64,000 nucleotides of DNA, from positions 62,001 through 126,000 of the forward strand of contig NZ_LROS01000033.1 in the NCBI RefSeq assembly GCF_001675165.1, in the 5' to 3' direction. The notes under the pieces were generated by a model. It was not told where the DNA came from and made no database searches. It saw only the letters and a program-made list of their open reading frames with translations. The translations under genes and the position numbers were made by a program. The DNA is from Clostridium ragsdalei P11. GTDB lineage: Bacteria; Bacillota; Clostridia; Clostridiales; Clostridiaceae. The stretch's first letter is position 1. Each line of letters begins with the position of its first letter. Positions 8,080-16,852 of the stretch are shown in pieces.

Positions 8080-9081
8080 ATGATGCGAGAATTTGAAATA
8101 GAAAGACAATTTGATGTAAAAATTGAAAATATAAAACCAAGCAAAGGAGTATATCTTCTAAAAACAGATAAAGGAATGAAGTGCTTAAAAAAGGTAAACT
8201 ATGGGACTCAAAAACTTCTGTTTGTTTATGGAGCAAAGGAGCATCTTATAAAAAATGGGTTCCCATATGTAGATAAGTATTGCAATAATGTAGATGGAAA
8301 TCCATATGCACTTGTAAATGAAGATATATATACTCTTTCCGAATGGATTAGCGGCAGGGAATGTGATTTTAAAAATAGAGATGATGTCATAAATGCCTCT
8401 AAGTGCCTGGCAAATTTACATGCAGCTTCCAAAGGATATGAGCCGCCGGAAAACAGCAAATTAAAGACAGATCTTGGTAGGTGGCACCACCTTATGGAAA
8501 AAAGGGTTAAAGCTCTTGATAAAATGAGAGATATGGGTAGAAAAAAAAGCAGCAAGGGAGATTTTGACTTAAATTACACTAAAGAAGTTCAGTTTTATAA
8601 AGATTTTGGAAGAAAGGCCATAGAGGTATTGAATGATTCTAAATATGATGAGTTATGTAATATTACAGAAAAGGAAGAAGGTTTTTGTCATCACGATTTT
8701 ACCTATCACAATATAGTAATTGATAATAATAATAGAGTAAATGTAATAGACTTCGACTATTGTAAAAGGGAAGTTAGGGCTTATGATATTTCGTCCTTTA
8801 TGGGTAAGGTTTTAAAAAGATCCAACTGGGATATAGCTAATGCAGAGCTTATAATTAATTCATATAATGAAGTTAGTCCTATTAAAGAAGAAGAATACAG
8901 GGTAATATTTGCTTTTTTGCTATTTCCTCAAAGATTTTGGAGGTTAGCTAATAGATACTACTATAATGAAGTCAATTGGCCTTTAAAGACTTATAATAAT
9001 AAACTTCAGGAATTAATTTCTGAGCAGGGTAAATATATTGATTTTATTGAGAAATTTAAAAAAATATATAACCAGAAGTAA
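8080..9081 (+). CDS. CotS-family spore coat protein (kinase-like), copy 3
   Basis: 333 residues. The start is placed at ATG 8080 because AGGGGTG lies 6 bases upstream; an in-frame GTG at 8071 overlaps that ribosome site. Kinase-like features are complete: 'MKCLKKVNYGTQKLLF' in the N-lobe, CHHDFTYHN with Asp206, then VIDFDYC. The C-terminal half is the least conserved between the three copies. It is divergent from the second GT4 gene and followed by yabG. Confidence 0.85.
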   Translation: MMREFEIERQFDVKIENIKPSKGVYLLKTDKGMKCLKKVNYGTQKLLFVYGAKEHLIKNGFPYVDKYCNNVDGNPYALVNEDIYTLSEWISGRECDFKNRDDVINASKCLANLHAASKGYEPPENSKLKTDLGRWHHLMEKRVKALDKMRDMGRKKSSKGDFDLNYTKEVQFYKDFGRKAIEVLNDSKYDELCNITEKEEGFCHHDFTYHNIVIDNNNRVNVIDFDYCKREVRAYDISSFMGKVLKRSNWDIANAELIINSYNEVSPIKEEEYRVIFAFLLFPQRFWRLANRYYYNEVNWPLKTYNNKLQELISEQGKYIDFIEKFKKIYNQK

Positions 9082-9213
9082 AATTATCAAAGAAGGTTAG
9101 GAGCTATACCTGGAATTTTAAATTAAATCCGGTATAGTCCTTATTTTTTGCACTTAAAAGGCATTGTATTCATAATATATACCATGACTTTTTATATGGG
9201 GATGTATGAAAAT

Positions 9214-10083
9214 ATGAAAATAGGAGATGTAGTGGTAAGGAAATCTTACGATAGAGATATAACTTTTAAAATAATAGATGTGAAAGAAGAAGCAGAAGGA
9301 AAACTATATATTCTAAAGGGAATAAACTTGAGAATAATTGCAGATTCAGCTGAAGATGATTTAGAACCTGTATCTGAAGATTCTCTTACAGAAAGTGAAA
9401 AGATATTTAGTAGACAAGTTAATAGATCTATTAAAGATATTTTAGCAAGCAGGGGAGGGTTTAGGCAAGAATACAATATAACAAAATTTTTATCTCATAA
9501 ATCAGGTAAAGAACTTACTTTTGGAAGACCCGGAAAGATACTTCATATAGATGGAGATTCGGAATATTTAGATGTATGTCTTAAAGTATATAAGCAGCTT
9601 TTATTAGATGTAGTTGGGAAAAATATACCGGAGAAAGATCAACCTGGTCAGGTAGTGGAGTTAGCAAAGGAAATTAAGCCTGATATAGTTGTGATTACAG
9701 GACATGATGCTATAGTTAAAGGTACTAAGGACTATACAGATTTAAACAACTACAAAAATTCCAAGTATTTTGTAAAAACAGTATCCGAACTCAGAAATTA
9801 CAAATCTAACTATGATGATTTAGTAATATTTGCAGGGGCATGCCAGTCTTGCTACGAGAAGATTTTAGATTCAGGAGCTAATTTTGCAAGCTCACCTAGT
9901 AGAGTACTTATTCATTGTTTGGACCCAGTATTTTTGTGCGAAAAAATAGCGTATACCAATATAGAAAAAGTTGTATCCATTCAAGAGGCATTAGAAAATA
10001 CTATAACAAGAACTAATGGTATTGGAGGATTACAAACAAGAGGAAAGTATAGAGAAGGATTTCCCAAATCACTCTATGTATAA
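9214..10083 (+). CDS. yabG: YabG sporulation-specific protease
   Basis: 289 residues from ATG 9214, which has a GGGGATG ribosome site and gives the family's usual length and N-terminus (MKIGDVVVRKSYD). Longer in-frame starts (TTG 9148, ATG 9184) lack good sites. Family-defining blocks are present: 'PGKILHIDGDSEYLDVC', 'DIVVITGHDA', 'VIFAGACQS' and 'FASSPSRVLIHCLDPV'. The TGHD His and the GACQS Cys are the likely catalytic pair (peptidase family U57). YabG is made in the mother cell and trims coat proteins; in Clostridioides difficile it also processes germination proteins. It lies between coat genes and sipL. Confidence 0.93.
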   Translation: MKIGDVVVRKSYDRDITFKIIDVKEEAEGKLYILKGINLRIIADSAEDDLEPVSEDSLTESEKIFSRQVNRSIKDILASRGGFRQEYNITKFLSHKSGKELTFGRPGKILHIDGDSEYLDVCLKVYKQLLLDVVGKNIPEKDQPGQVVELAKEIKPDIVVITGHDAIVKGTKDYTDLNNYKNSKYFVKTVSELRNYKSNYDDLVIFAGACQSCYEKILDSGANFASSPSRVLIHCLDPVFLCEKIAYTNIEKVVSIQEALENTITRTNGIGGLQTRGKYREGFPKSLYV

Positions 10084-10191
10084 AAATCATAAAAATAGTA
10101 AATATTATTGTATATATGAGTGACTTAAAGAAATAACAATATAAAATGCTATAAATAGAAGTATCCTGGTTCTGTTTACAAAAAATTAATA

Positions 10192-10221
10192 TTGACAAAG
10201 CGATTTATTAACTGATATACT
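10192..10221 (+). promoter_or_regulatory. Sigma-A promoter of veg
   Basis: Consensus TTGACA at 10192-10197 and TATACT at 10216-10221, spacer 18 bases. It sits 67 bases before the veg start. The veg gene of B. subtilis is known for a very strong vegetative promoter. Confidence 0.75.
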
Positions 10222-10288
10222 AAAAAGTTTAATTGACATAATGGCACATAGGGAGTATAATATAAAATGTTGAAAGAGGGTGTTTGGA

Positions 10289-10528
10289 ATGATGGAAGGA
10301 TCTAATGTATTAGCTTCTATAAGAAAAAATATTGAAAATCATGTGGGAGATAAGGTAACCCTAAAAGCAAACGGTGGTAGGAGAAAAGTTTTTGTTAATA
10401 AGGGAACGATAGAAAAAGCTTATCCTAGTATATTTGTGATTAGATTAGAAAGTGACACCCAAAGGAAAGTGACATATAGCTATTCAGATGTTTTAACTAA
10501 GACAGTTCAGTTAGTTTTCCCAGTATAA
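10289..10528 (+). CDS. veg: Veg protein
   Basis: 79 residues from ATG 10289, picked because GAAAGAGGG lies about 8 bases upstream; an in-frame GTG at 10280 overlaps it. The family signature 'GDKVTLKANGGRRK' followed by 'YPSIFVIRLES' and 'VTYSYSDVLTKTVQL' is clear. Veg is a small beta-rich protein widespread in Firmicutes and linked in B. subtilis to biofilm control and spore outgrowth; its molecular activity is not settled. In bacilli it also follows yabG, so the order is conserved. Confidence 0.93.
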   Translation: MMEGSNVLASIRKNIENHVGDKVTLKANGGRRKVFVNKGTIEKAYPSIFVIRLESDTQRKVTYSYSDVLTKTVQLVFPV

Positions 10529-10651
10529 AACGGCGTAAATTGGTATCAAATAGCCGATTTATTTTTGCAATATTAATCAAATCAAATTACAGGAACCACT
10601 ACCTTTACTCTTTTCTAAGTGGTAATTAGTAGAATTTTAGTAGAATTAAGG

Positions 10652-10704
10652 ATAGTATATAGAATAATAATTTTAAATGATTATCATTCTATATACTATT
10701 TTTA
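10652..10704 (+). terminator. Terminator downstream of veg
   Basis: Perfect 14-bp stem (10652-10665 with 10686-10699) whose inner bases can pair further (AATAAT/ATTAT), followed by TTTTT. It lies 124 bases after the veg stop. Confidence 0.75.
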
Positions 10705-10932
10705 ATTCTATAGGGTAAGAAGAAAGATGGCTATTCCATCTTTCAACTATGGTATAAAAGGGTATTGAGAATTTATGAGAGGTTATATGGTTAACAACCA
10801 ACTTAATATTACGTCAAAATTCTTTAAATGTCAATATTAATAGACAGCATAAAAATCTTTACAATATTAGCATATTTTTTACCTCAAATTTATATAAATA
10901 AATAGTAGGTTTTTATGGAGGAGGTAATAAAT
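10705..10932. other. Leader/promoter region of sipL, no gene
   Basis: AT-rich and non-coding. A short hairpin (GAAAGATGG...CCATCTTTC, 10721-10744) is visible. A mother-cell (sigma-E) promoter is expected from the gene's role, but I could not pick one out with confidence. It ends in a strong GGAGGAGG ribosome site. Confidence 0.4.
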
Positions 10933-12486
10933 ATGAGCATAGATTTTATTAAAGAAAATATAGAATGTGAACAGTTACTAGCCGAAGATTTTTCGGATAC
11001 TGTTATAAAAGCAGAATATGTAATACCTGATACAAATCCGGATGTTAAAGAAATTTTAATTCTTAATGCAAAGCCAAGTATAACTAATAAAGAAGTGATG
11101 CAGGATAAAGTATTTGTAGAGGGTAAAATAGAATATACTTTGCTTTATTTAGCAGAAGAAAGCGAAAACATGGGCATTTACAGTGTCAATTATACAGGAA
11201 CATTTTCCAATTATGTGGAGGTACCCGGCACAGAACATATGATGTTATGTGATTCAGATTGTTATGTGGAACATATGAATTGTACTATAGCAAATGAGAG
11301 AAAAATAGCTATTGAGGGAATTATAAAATTAAAGGCAGAAGTGTATAAAAAATATGAATTTGAGGTTATAAAAGATGTAACTGGATCTGAGGACATACAG
11401 ATGTTAAAAAATCCTGCTACTGTAGATAAAATAGTGGGTACAGTTTCAGGAGATTTAGTTGCTAAAACTGAAATTCAGATATCTGTGGACAAACCGCAGG
11501 TTGGAAGTGTACTAGAATATAATATAAATATTCATAAAAAAGATATAAAGGTGTTAGAAGATAAAATATCTGTAGAAGCCTATGTGCTTATTAGAATGCT
11601 CTATAGGGGAAAGGATACAAGAGATATTGTATGCATAGAGAAAGATGTGTTTGTAAATAAGGAAATTCCAATGCAGGGAGTTAATCCTTCTATGGAAAGC
11701 CATACTGATTTTAACATTGATGAAGTAGAACATACTATGCGAGAAGATGATTTAGGGGAAAACAGAATAGTTGAGCTAGAAGTACTTGTGAAATCCAATA
11801 CTAAGGTTATGTATAAAGAAGATATGGATATAATAGAAGATGCATATTCTCCATCTTCTCTTATGCAAATGGAAAAAGAAGATTATGAATTGAATGTTAT
11901 GCATGGACAAAATACTGCTCAAAGTATGGTTAAATCCAATATAGAAATAAGTGAAGGAATTAAACCTACAGAAGTAATTATGTGTTATGGAGATGTGTGC
12001 ATAACTGATAAGAAAATAGTAGAGGATAAGGTTATAGTAGAGGGAGTTTTAAATGCCAAGATACTATATAAAAATTCAGAAAATCAAATAGGAAGGTCTA
12101 ATGAGGAAATACCTTTTAACTGTAGTGTGGATATACCTGAAAGTAAAATTGATATGCAGTGTATAGCAAAAGTGTCTTTAGAAAGTATAGAGGGAGAAAT
12201 AGAAGTAGACACTATAGCGATAAAAGCAGTGATAGAGGTTTATGCTCGGGTAAACTATATTACCCATAAGGAATTTTTAGTAAATATAGATACCTTAGAG
12301 GGAGAGTTCCCGGATAAAAAATCCAGCCTAACAATATATGTAGTCCAGCAAGGGGACACCCTGTGGAAGATAGCTAAAAAGTATTATACTACAGTGGAAA
12401 ACTTAGTGAAACTAAACAGCATAGAAGATCCCGATGTTATAAAAGCTGGAGAAAAGCTTATTATACCAGGAAGAGCTGTTATATAA
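10933..12486 (+). CDS. sipL: SipL-like spore coat morphogenetic protein (SPOCS repeats + LysM)
   Basis: 517 residues from ATG 10933; an ATG at 10915 is part of the GGAGGAGG ribosome site. At least two clear SPOCS (DUF3794) units are seen, each with an 'EYVIPD.NPDVKEIL'-like strand (first near residue 25) and 'EGVLNAKILY'-like strand (last near residue 370); a middle unit is likely from 'VDKPQVGSVLEYNI' on. The C-terminus is a LysM domain ('VVQQGDTLWKIAKKYYTTV' ... 'AGEKLIIPG', about 464-512). C. difficile SipL has this architecture and anchors the ATPase SpoIVA on the forespore surface. The neighbouring coat genes support the same job here. Confidence 0.85.
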   Translation: MSIDFIKENIECEQLLAEDFSDTVIKAEYVIPDTNPDVKEILILNAKPSITNKEVMQDKVFVEGKIEYTLLYLAEESENMGIYSVNYTGTFSNYVEVPGTEHMMLCDSDCYVEHMNCTIANERKIAIEGIIKLKAEVYKKYEFEVIKDVTGSEDIQMLKNPATVDKIVGTVSGDLVAKTEIQISVDKPQVGSVLEYNINIHKKDIKVLEDKISVEAYVLIRMLYRGKDTRDIVCIEKDVFVNKEIPMQGVNPSMESHTDFNIDEVEHTMREDDLGENRIVELEVLVKSNTKVMYKEDMDIIEDAYSPSSLMQMEKEDYELNVMHGQNTAQSMVKSNIEISEGIKPTEVIMCYGDVCITDKKIVEDKVIVEGVLNAKILYKNSENQIGRSNEEIPFNCSVDIPESKIDMQCIAKVSLESIEGEIEVDTIAIKAVIEVYARVNYITHKEFLVNIDTLEGEFPDKKSSLTIYVVQQGDTLWKIAKKYYTTVENLVKLNSIEDPDVIKAGEKLIIPGRAVI

Positions 12487-12490
12487 CTTA

Positions 12491-12717
12491 ATTAATAGTT
12501 AAGAATGAAGAATTAATAGTTAATGTAGATTTTTTTCCGTTACACTACAAAGAATCTTTAATTAAGTTTTTGAAGGCTCGTTTTGCTAAAGCAAAACATT
12601 ACTAAGCACTGACTTATATAAATTTAAGGATTTTTTGCGACAGCTAAAAATCATCCTTCACTATTAATTTTTCACTATTAATTCTTAACTTGCGAAGCTT
12701 TGCTTCGCAATATTTTT
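12491..12717. repeat. Inverted-repeat intergenic element ending in a terminator hairpin
   Basis: Arms rich in GTTAAGAAT...AATTAATAGT (12491-12523) reappear in inverse orientation at 12658-12689, enclosing about 135 non-coding bases. The right end is a strong hairpin TTGCGAAGC/GCTTCGCAA (12690-12710) followed by TATTTTTATA, which should terminate sipL transcription. No open frame of note lies inside. It looks like a small dispersed repeat, but I see no second full copy in the window. Confidence 0.5.
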
Positions 12718-12780
12718 ATATTAAGTCAAAGTTCCGTATAGGTGAAAGCTAAGTTAAAAATGAATAACTTAATTTATATG

Positions 12781-12807
12781 CTTCAGCAGTAAAGTGCTGA
12801 AGTTTTT
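12781..12807 (+). terminator. Rho-independent terminator upstream of cphB
   Basis: 8-bp stem CTTCAGCA/TGCTGAAG with a 6-base loop and a TTTTT tail, 66 bases before the cyanophycinase start. It could be a second terminator for sipL or an attenuator for cphB. Confidence 0.75.
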
Positions 12808-12873
12808 GTCTTACGCATAATAATTAAAAATATGGAAAAGATATAAAATATCCACAGGAGAAGGTGTATAAGT

Positions 12874-13680
12874 TTGAAAGAAAAAGTAGAGGGAAACTTG
12901 ATAATAATAGGAGGGGCAGAGGACAAAAAAGGTGATAAAAAAATATTAAAAGAAGTTTCTGGAATGCTGGAAAAAAGTAAAGATATACTTGTAATTGCAA
13001 CTATTGCTTCTGAAATTCCGGAGGAATTAGGATACGAGTATCAGAAAATATTTGAAGAATTAGGTATAAAGAATATAAGAATATTAAATATTAAAGATAG
13101 AAAGGATGCATTTAATATAAGCAATATAACTGTAATAGAAGATGCTTCTATGATATTTTTTACCGGAGGTGACCAACTTAGAATAACCAGTTTAATAGGA
13201 GGAACACCACTGTATTCTAAAATCCAAGAGCTATATAAAAATGGATGTACTTTTGTGGGAACTTCCGCAGGTGCTTCTGTTATGAGTGATACTATGATAG
13301 TAACAGGTCCTGATGAGGAGTCCCCTAAAAAGTGTACTCTAAAAATGGCTCCGGGACTTGGCTTTATAAAAGGGGTTATCATAGACCAACATTTTGCACA
13401 GAGAGGCAGGATAGGGAGATTGCTTGTAGGAATAGCAGAGAATCCTCAAAGTTTAGGCATAGGAATTGATGAGGATACAGCTATTATAGTTAAGGAAAAT
13501 GGAGAATTTACAGTAGTTGGTTCTGGAGCAGTATATATAATAGATGGTTCTAATATAACTTACAGTAATGTTTCAGAACAACATCCAGATGAAGTGTTAT
13601 CCATGTTTGATGTAAAATTGCATGTTCTTAAATGTGGAGATAATTTTAATTTACTAAATAAATCAGCCTATAATATCTAG
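12874..13680 (+). CDS. cphB: Cyanophycinase
   Basis: 268 residues with a TTG start after GGAGAAGGTG. The N-terminus 'NLIIIGGAEDKKGDKKIL' and the serine-protease nucleophile elbow GTSAGAS (Ser131) are typical of S51 cyanophycinases, which split the Asp-Arg polymer cyanophycin into beta-Asp-Arg dipeptides. Other landmarks are 'FFTGGDQLRITSLIGGT' before the nucleophile and 'DQHFAQRGRIGRL' after it, which carries the conserved His and Arg. Length is normal and no signal peptide is seen, so it is cytoplasmic. It is paired with cphA downstream. Confidence 0.93.
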   Translation: MKEKVEGNLIIIGGAEDKKGDKKILKEVSGMLEKSKDILVIATIASEIPEELGYEYQKIFEELGIKNIRILNIKDRKDAFNISNITVIEDASMIFFTGGDQLRITSLIGGTPLYSKIQELYKNGCTFVGTSAGASVMSDTMIVTGPDEESPKKCTLKMAPGLGFIKGVIIDQHFAQRGRIGRLLVGIAENPQSLGIGIDEDTAIIVKENGEFTVVGSGAVYIIDGSNITYSNVSEQHPDEVLSMFDVKLHVLKCGDNFNLLNKSAYNI

Positions 13681-14122
13681 TAAATTTTGATTTTTGTCAT
13701 TCCTAATGAAATAATAAAAACCAATAAAAGGTCAAATAGATATAAAGGGAGGAGTCTGAAGACACCGTTAAATCAGTAAACAAGGCATTTGAAAGAAAAT
13801 AACAAGTCAAAGATGCGACGAATATTTTTTATCAGACAAGGGGGCAGGTTCCGCAGATAGTGAATCCTATCTAAGGGTTCTACCGACACAGTATGATAAA
13901 AAATAGGCTAGCATACTGACTAATTATTTCTTTGAAAATGCCTAACGTAAAGATAAGTGCTGATGATACCGTTATAGTTAAACGGGATTTTAAGCCCTTG
14001 GAGTATCGGACCAAACGAAAGTAGCAAATAAGCAAAATCGGATACTATGAATAGGGAAGTAAGCAGAGTCTTTAAACAAATTTAAAAGTCCTATGCTTGC
14101 GTAACGGGCAATATATACGAAG
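13681..14122 (+). other. Long structured leader of cphA containing a palindromic repeat
   Basis: 442 non-coding bases. A strong ribosome site (AAAGGGAGGAG, 13744-13754) is followed by CCGTTA (13765-13770); its complement TAACGG sits at 14102-14107, just before the cphA start at 14123. Between them are the 161-base palindromic repeat (13783-13943) and about 160 bases with more pairing potential: CCGTT...AACGG near 13972-13989, GATAC with GTATC, and GTATCG with CGGATAC. No ribosome site is visible close to the ATG, and a TAA at 14102 excludes an upstream start. It may be a structured regulatory RNA; I cannot match it to a known class. Confidence 0.5.
13783..13943. repeat. Palindromic repeat (type II), longest copy
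   Basis: 161 bases bounded by AGGCATTT and AAATGCCT. The left arm (13783-13816) and right arm (13907-13943) are imperfect inverted repeats. A 90-base centre has its own perfect 12-bp stem (13823-13834 with 13894-13905) and an inner AGATA/TATCT hairpin. Shorter copies at 36004, 38228 and 51419 lack all or part of the centre. There is no transposase, so it would be a MITE-like or REP-like element. Confidence 0.75.
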
Positions 14123-16747
14123 ATGAGAATAGATAATTTTAGAATTTTTCAGGGAAGAAATATATTTGCTCATAAAAAATGCATAAAAATGTATGTAGAT
14201 TTAGAAGGATACAGCGAAGTTCCTACTAAAGACATACCTGGGTTTAATTATAAATTGTTAAAGATCATACCTGCACTAAATGAACACAGGTGTGGAATTG
14301 ATGAAGAGCATGGTTTTAGAAAAAGATTAGAAGAAGGCACTTACTTAGCTCATGTATGCGAACACATTATACTTTCCATTGAAAATAGTTTGGGAGTAGA
14401 TGCTTGCTATGGAAAAGCTAGAGAAATAAGTGGTGACAAATATTATATAATATATGAGTATTTATACAAAAATACAGGGGTAACAGCGGGAAAGATCGCT
14501 GTAAATTTAATAAATTCTCTTATAAAGGGAAAAGAGTATAATTTTAATGAAGCTATAGAAGATCTAAAGAAAATATTAAAACGAGAAGAAATAGGATCAA
14601 GTACTTTAGCTGTAATATCGGAAGCTAAAAGGAGAGGAATACCTGTAACTAGAATAGGAGATAACAGTATATTTCAATTGGGGTATGGAAAGTATAGTAA
14701 GATTATAGAAGCCACTATATCCTATAATACAAAAGCTGTAGCTGTAGATATATCCTGTGACAAAATATTGACTAAGGAGATACTTAAAAATCAATGTCTT
14801 CCTGTAGCAGAAGGTGGAATTGTAAGAAGCCCTTTAGAATTGTTTATAGAAGCTAAAGAGATAGGGTATCCTATAGTTTTAAAACCCTGTTATGGTAATC
14901 AAGGAAAAGGTGTATTTATAAATATAAAAAATGAGAAGGAAGCTATAAATGCTTACAATATGTTATCAAAAAAATATGATAACATAATGATAGAGAAAAA
15001 TATAACGGGAAAAGATTTTAGGATATGTGTGATAAATGGAAAGGTAATAGCTGTTTCAGAAAAAGTACCTCCTTACGTTGTAGGAGATGGAGTAAGTACT
15101 GTAGTTGAATTAATAAAAAATATAAATAAAGATTCAGCGCGAGGAGAGGGACATGAGAAACCTTTGACTACAATAAAAATAGATGAAGAATTAAGGTCTT
15201 GTGTAAGTAAACACAGCTATAGATTAGATAGTATATTACCTAAAGGTAAAAAGTTGATAATAAGGGAAAATGGTAATTTATCTACAGGAGGAAAAGCAGT
15301 AGATTGTACTGATATAATATGTCAAGATAACATAAATATTTGTGAAAGAGCAGCAAAGGCTATAGGACTTGATGTGTGTGGTATAGATATATGCTGTGAA
15401 GATATAGGTAGACCTATAAACAAAAATGGAGGTGCTATATTAGAAGTTAATGCAGCACCAGGTATTAGAATGCACCATTATCCTAGCCAAGGTAAGAGCA
15501 GAGATGTAGCAAGTGCTATAGTAGATATGATGTTTAATAAATATAAATCCATACCTGTAGTTTCAGTTACAGGAACTAATGGGAAAACTACAACTACAAG
15601 ACTTATAGCACATATTTTAGGAAAATCCGGATATAATGTTGGAATGACTACTACAGGTGGAATATATGTAAATAATAAGTGCATATGTAAAGGTGATACT
15701 ACAGGATATTATAGTGCTAAAACTATTTTGGCAAATAGGGATGTAGAGGCAGCAGTATTAGAAACAGCAAGGGGAGGCATAATAAAAAAAGGTCTTGCTT
15801 ATGACCTAGCAGATGTAGCAGTTATAACTAATATAACGGAAGATCATCTAGGTATAGATGGAATACATACCATGAAGGATTTAGCTTATGTGAAGTCTCT
15901 TGTAGGAGAGGCTGTAAAAAAAGGTGGGTATGTAGTTTTAAATGCAGATGACTTAGTAAGTATAAGTATAATTAATAGAATAAAAAGTACTATAATTATG
16001 TTTTCGAAAAATAAGGATAATCCAGTTTTGAGAAAGAACATAAATAGTGGAGGATATGGAGTATACATTAGAGATAATATTATGTATGTAGAAAAGACAG
16101 AAAAAATAGTACCTATTGCTAAAGTAGAAGATATAAGAATATCATTAGATGGAAAATTAACTTACAATGTAGAAAATGCTATGGCTGCTTGTGCAGCTGC
16201 AGTAGGGCTTAATATAGACTGTTCTATTATAAGGAAAGGGTTTAAAACTTTTTATGGAGATTTTTCTTTTAACCCAGGTAGGTTTAATATGTATGATTTA
16301 AATGGAGTAAAAGTAGTTTTAGATTATGGACACAATATAGAAGGGTATAAAGCTGTTATAAAAGGTGCTAAAAATTTAAAATATAATAGATTAGTTGGAA
16401 TAATCGGGGTACCAGGTGACAGAACAGACGAGAGTGTTGAAAAAATAGGATGTATTGCGGGAAAGAACTTTGATTATGTATACATTAAAGAAGATAAAGA
16501 TAGAAGAGGTAGAGAAATTGGAGCTATAGCAAGGATACTAAAAGTAGGCGTTACAAAGTCAGGCTTTGACATGAACAAGGTGGAAATTATTCTAGATGAA
16601 AAAGAGGCATTAGAAAAAGCAATAGACACTGCAAAACAAGGAGATCTCATAATAATATTCTTTGAAGAATTAGATCCTCTAATAAAACTGTTAAATGAGA
16701 AGCTAAATAAAGAAAAATCAAATTTAAATTCACTAGCTATGATATAG
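14123..16747 (+). CDS. cphA: Cyanophycin synthetase
   Basis: 874 residues, the usual CphA size. The N-terminal domain starts MRIDNFRIFQGRN. An ATP-grasp domain ('IVLKPCYGNQGKGVFI', about 250-265, through 'AILEVNAAPGIRMHHYP' near 440) adds Asp, and a Mur-ligase-like domain with P-loop 'VTGTNGKTTTTRL' (near 480) adds Arg. The product is the nitrogen reserve polymer of Asp backbone with Arg side chains. The ATG start matches the family N-terminus, but there is no ribosome site within about 30 bases. With cphB it forms a make-and-break pair. Work in C. perfringens has tied cyanophycin synthetase to spore assembly, and here the pair lies beside coat genes. Confidence 0.95.
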   Translation: MRIDNFRIFQGRNIFAHKKCIKMYVDLEGYSEVPTKDIPGFNYKLLKIIPALNEHRCGIDEEHGFRKRLEEGTYLAHVCEHIILSIENSLGVDACYGKAREISGDKYYIIYEYLYKNTGVTAGKIAVNLINSLIKGKEYNFNEAIEDLKKILKREEIGSSTLAVISEAKRRGIPVTRIGDNSIFQLGYGKYSKIIEATISYNTKAVAVDISCDKILTKEILKNQCLPVAEGGIVRSPLELFIEAKEIGYPIVLKPCYGNQGKGVFINIKNEKEAINAYNMLSKKYDNIMIEKNITGKDFRICVINGKVIAVSEKVPPYVVGDGVSTVVELIKNINKDSARGEGHEKPLTTIKIDEELRSCVSKHSYRLDSILPKGKKLIIRENGNLSTGGKAVDCTDIICQDNINICERAAKAIGLDVCGIDICCEDIGRPINKNGGAILEVNAAPGIRMHHYPSQGKSRDVASAIVDMMFNKYKSIPVVSVTGTNGKTTTTRLIAHILGKSGYNVGMTTTGGIYVNNKCICKGDTTGYYSAKTILANRDVEAAVLETARGGIIKKGLAYDLADVAVITNITEDHLGIDGIHTMKDLAYVKSLVGEAVKKGGYVVLNADDLVSISIINRIKSTIIMFSKNKDNPVLRKNINSGGYGVYIRDNIMYVEKTEKIVPIAKVEDIRISLDGKLTYNVENAMAACAAAVGLNIDCSIIRKGFKTFYGDFSFNPGRFNMYDLNGVKVVLDYGHNIEGYKAVIKGAKNLKYNRLVGIIGVPGDRTDESVEKIGCIAGKNFDYVYIKEDKDRRGREIGAIARILKVGVTKSGFDMNKVEIILDEKEALEKAIDTAKQGDLIIIFFEELDPLIKLLNEKLNKEKSNLNSLAMI

Positions 16748-16750
16748 GAA

Positions 16751-16790
16751 AAAGCTATACTTTTAAATTTTAAAAGTATAGCTTTAATTT
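16751..16790 (+). terminator. Terminator of cphA
   Basis: Perfect 15-bp stem (16751-16765 with 16771-16785), 5-base loop and a T-rich tail, 4 bases after the cphA stop. Confidence 0.85.
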
Positions 16791-16852
16791 TAAAATAGTA
16801 TTATACTATCTTAAAATACCTTAATATTATTAAGCTACTTTGGAGGATTGAA

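Noticed and set aside
13681-14122. cphA leader as a group I intron or c-di-GMP-II riboswitch
   Set aside because: I looked for the conserved core pairings and signature loops and could not place them, so I only describe the pairing that is visible.
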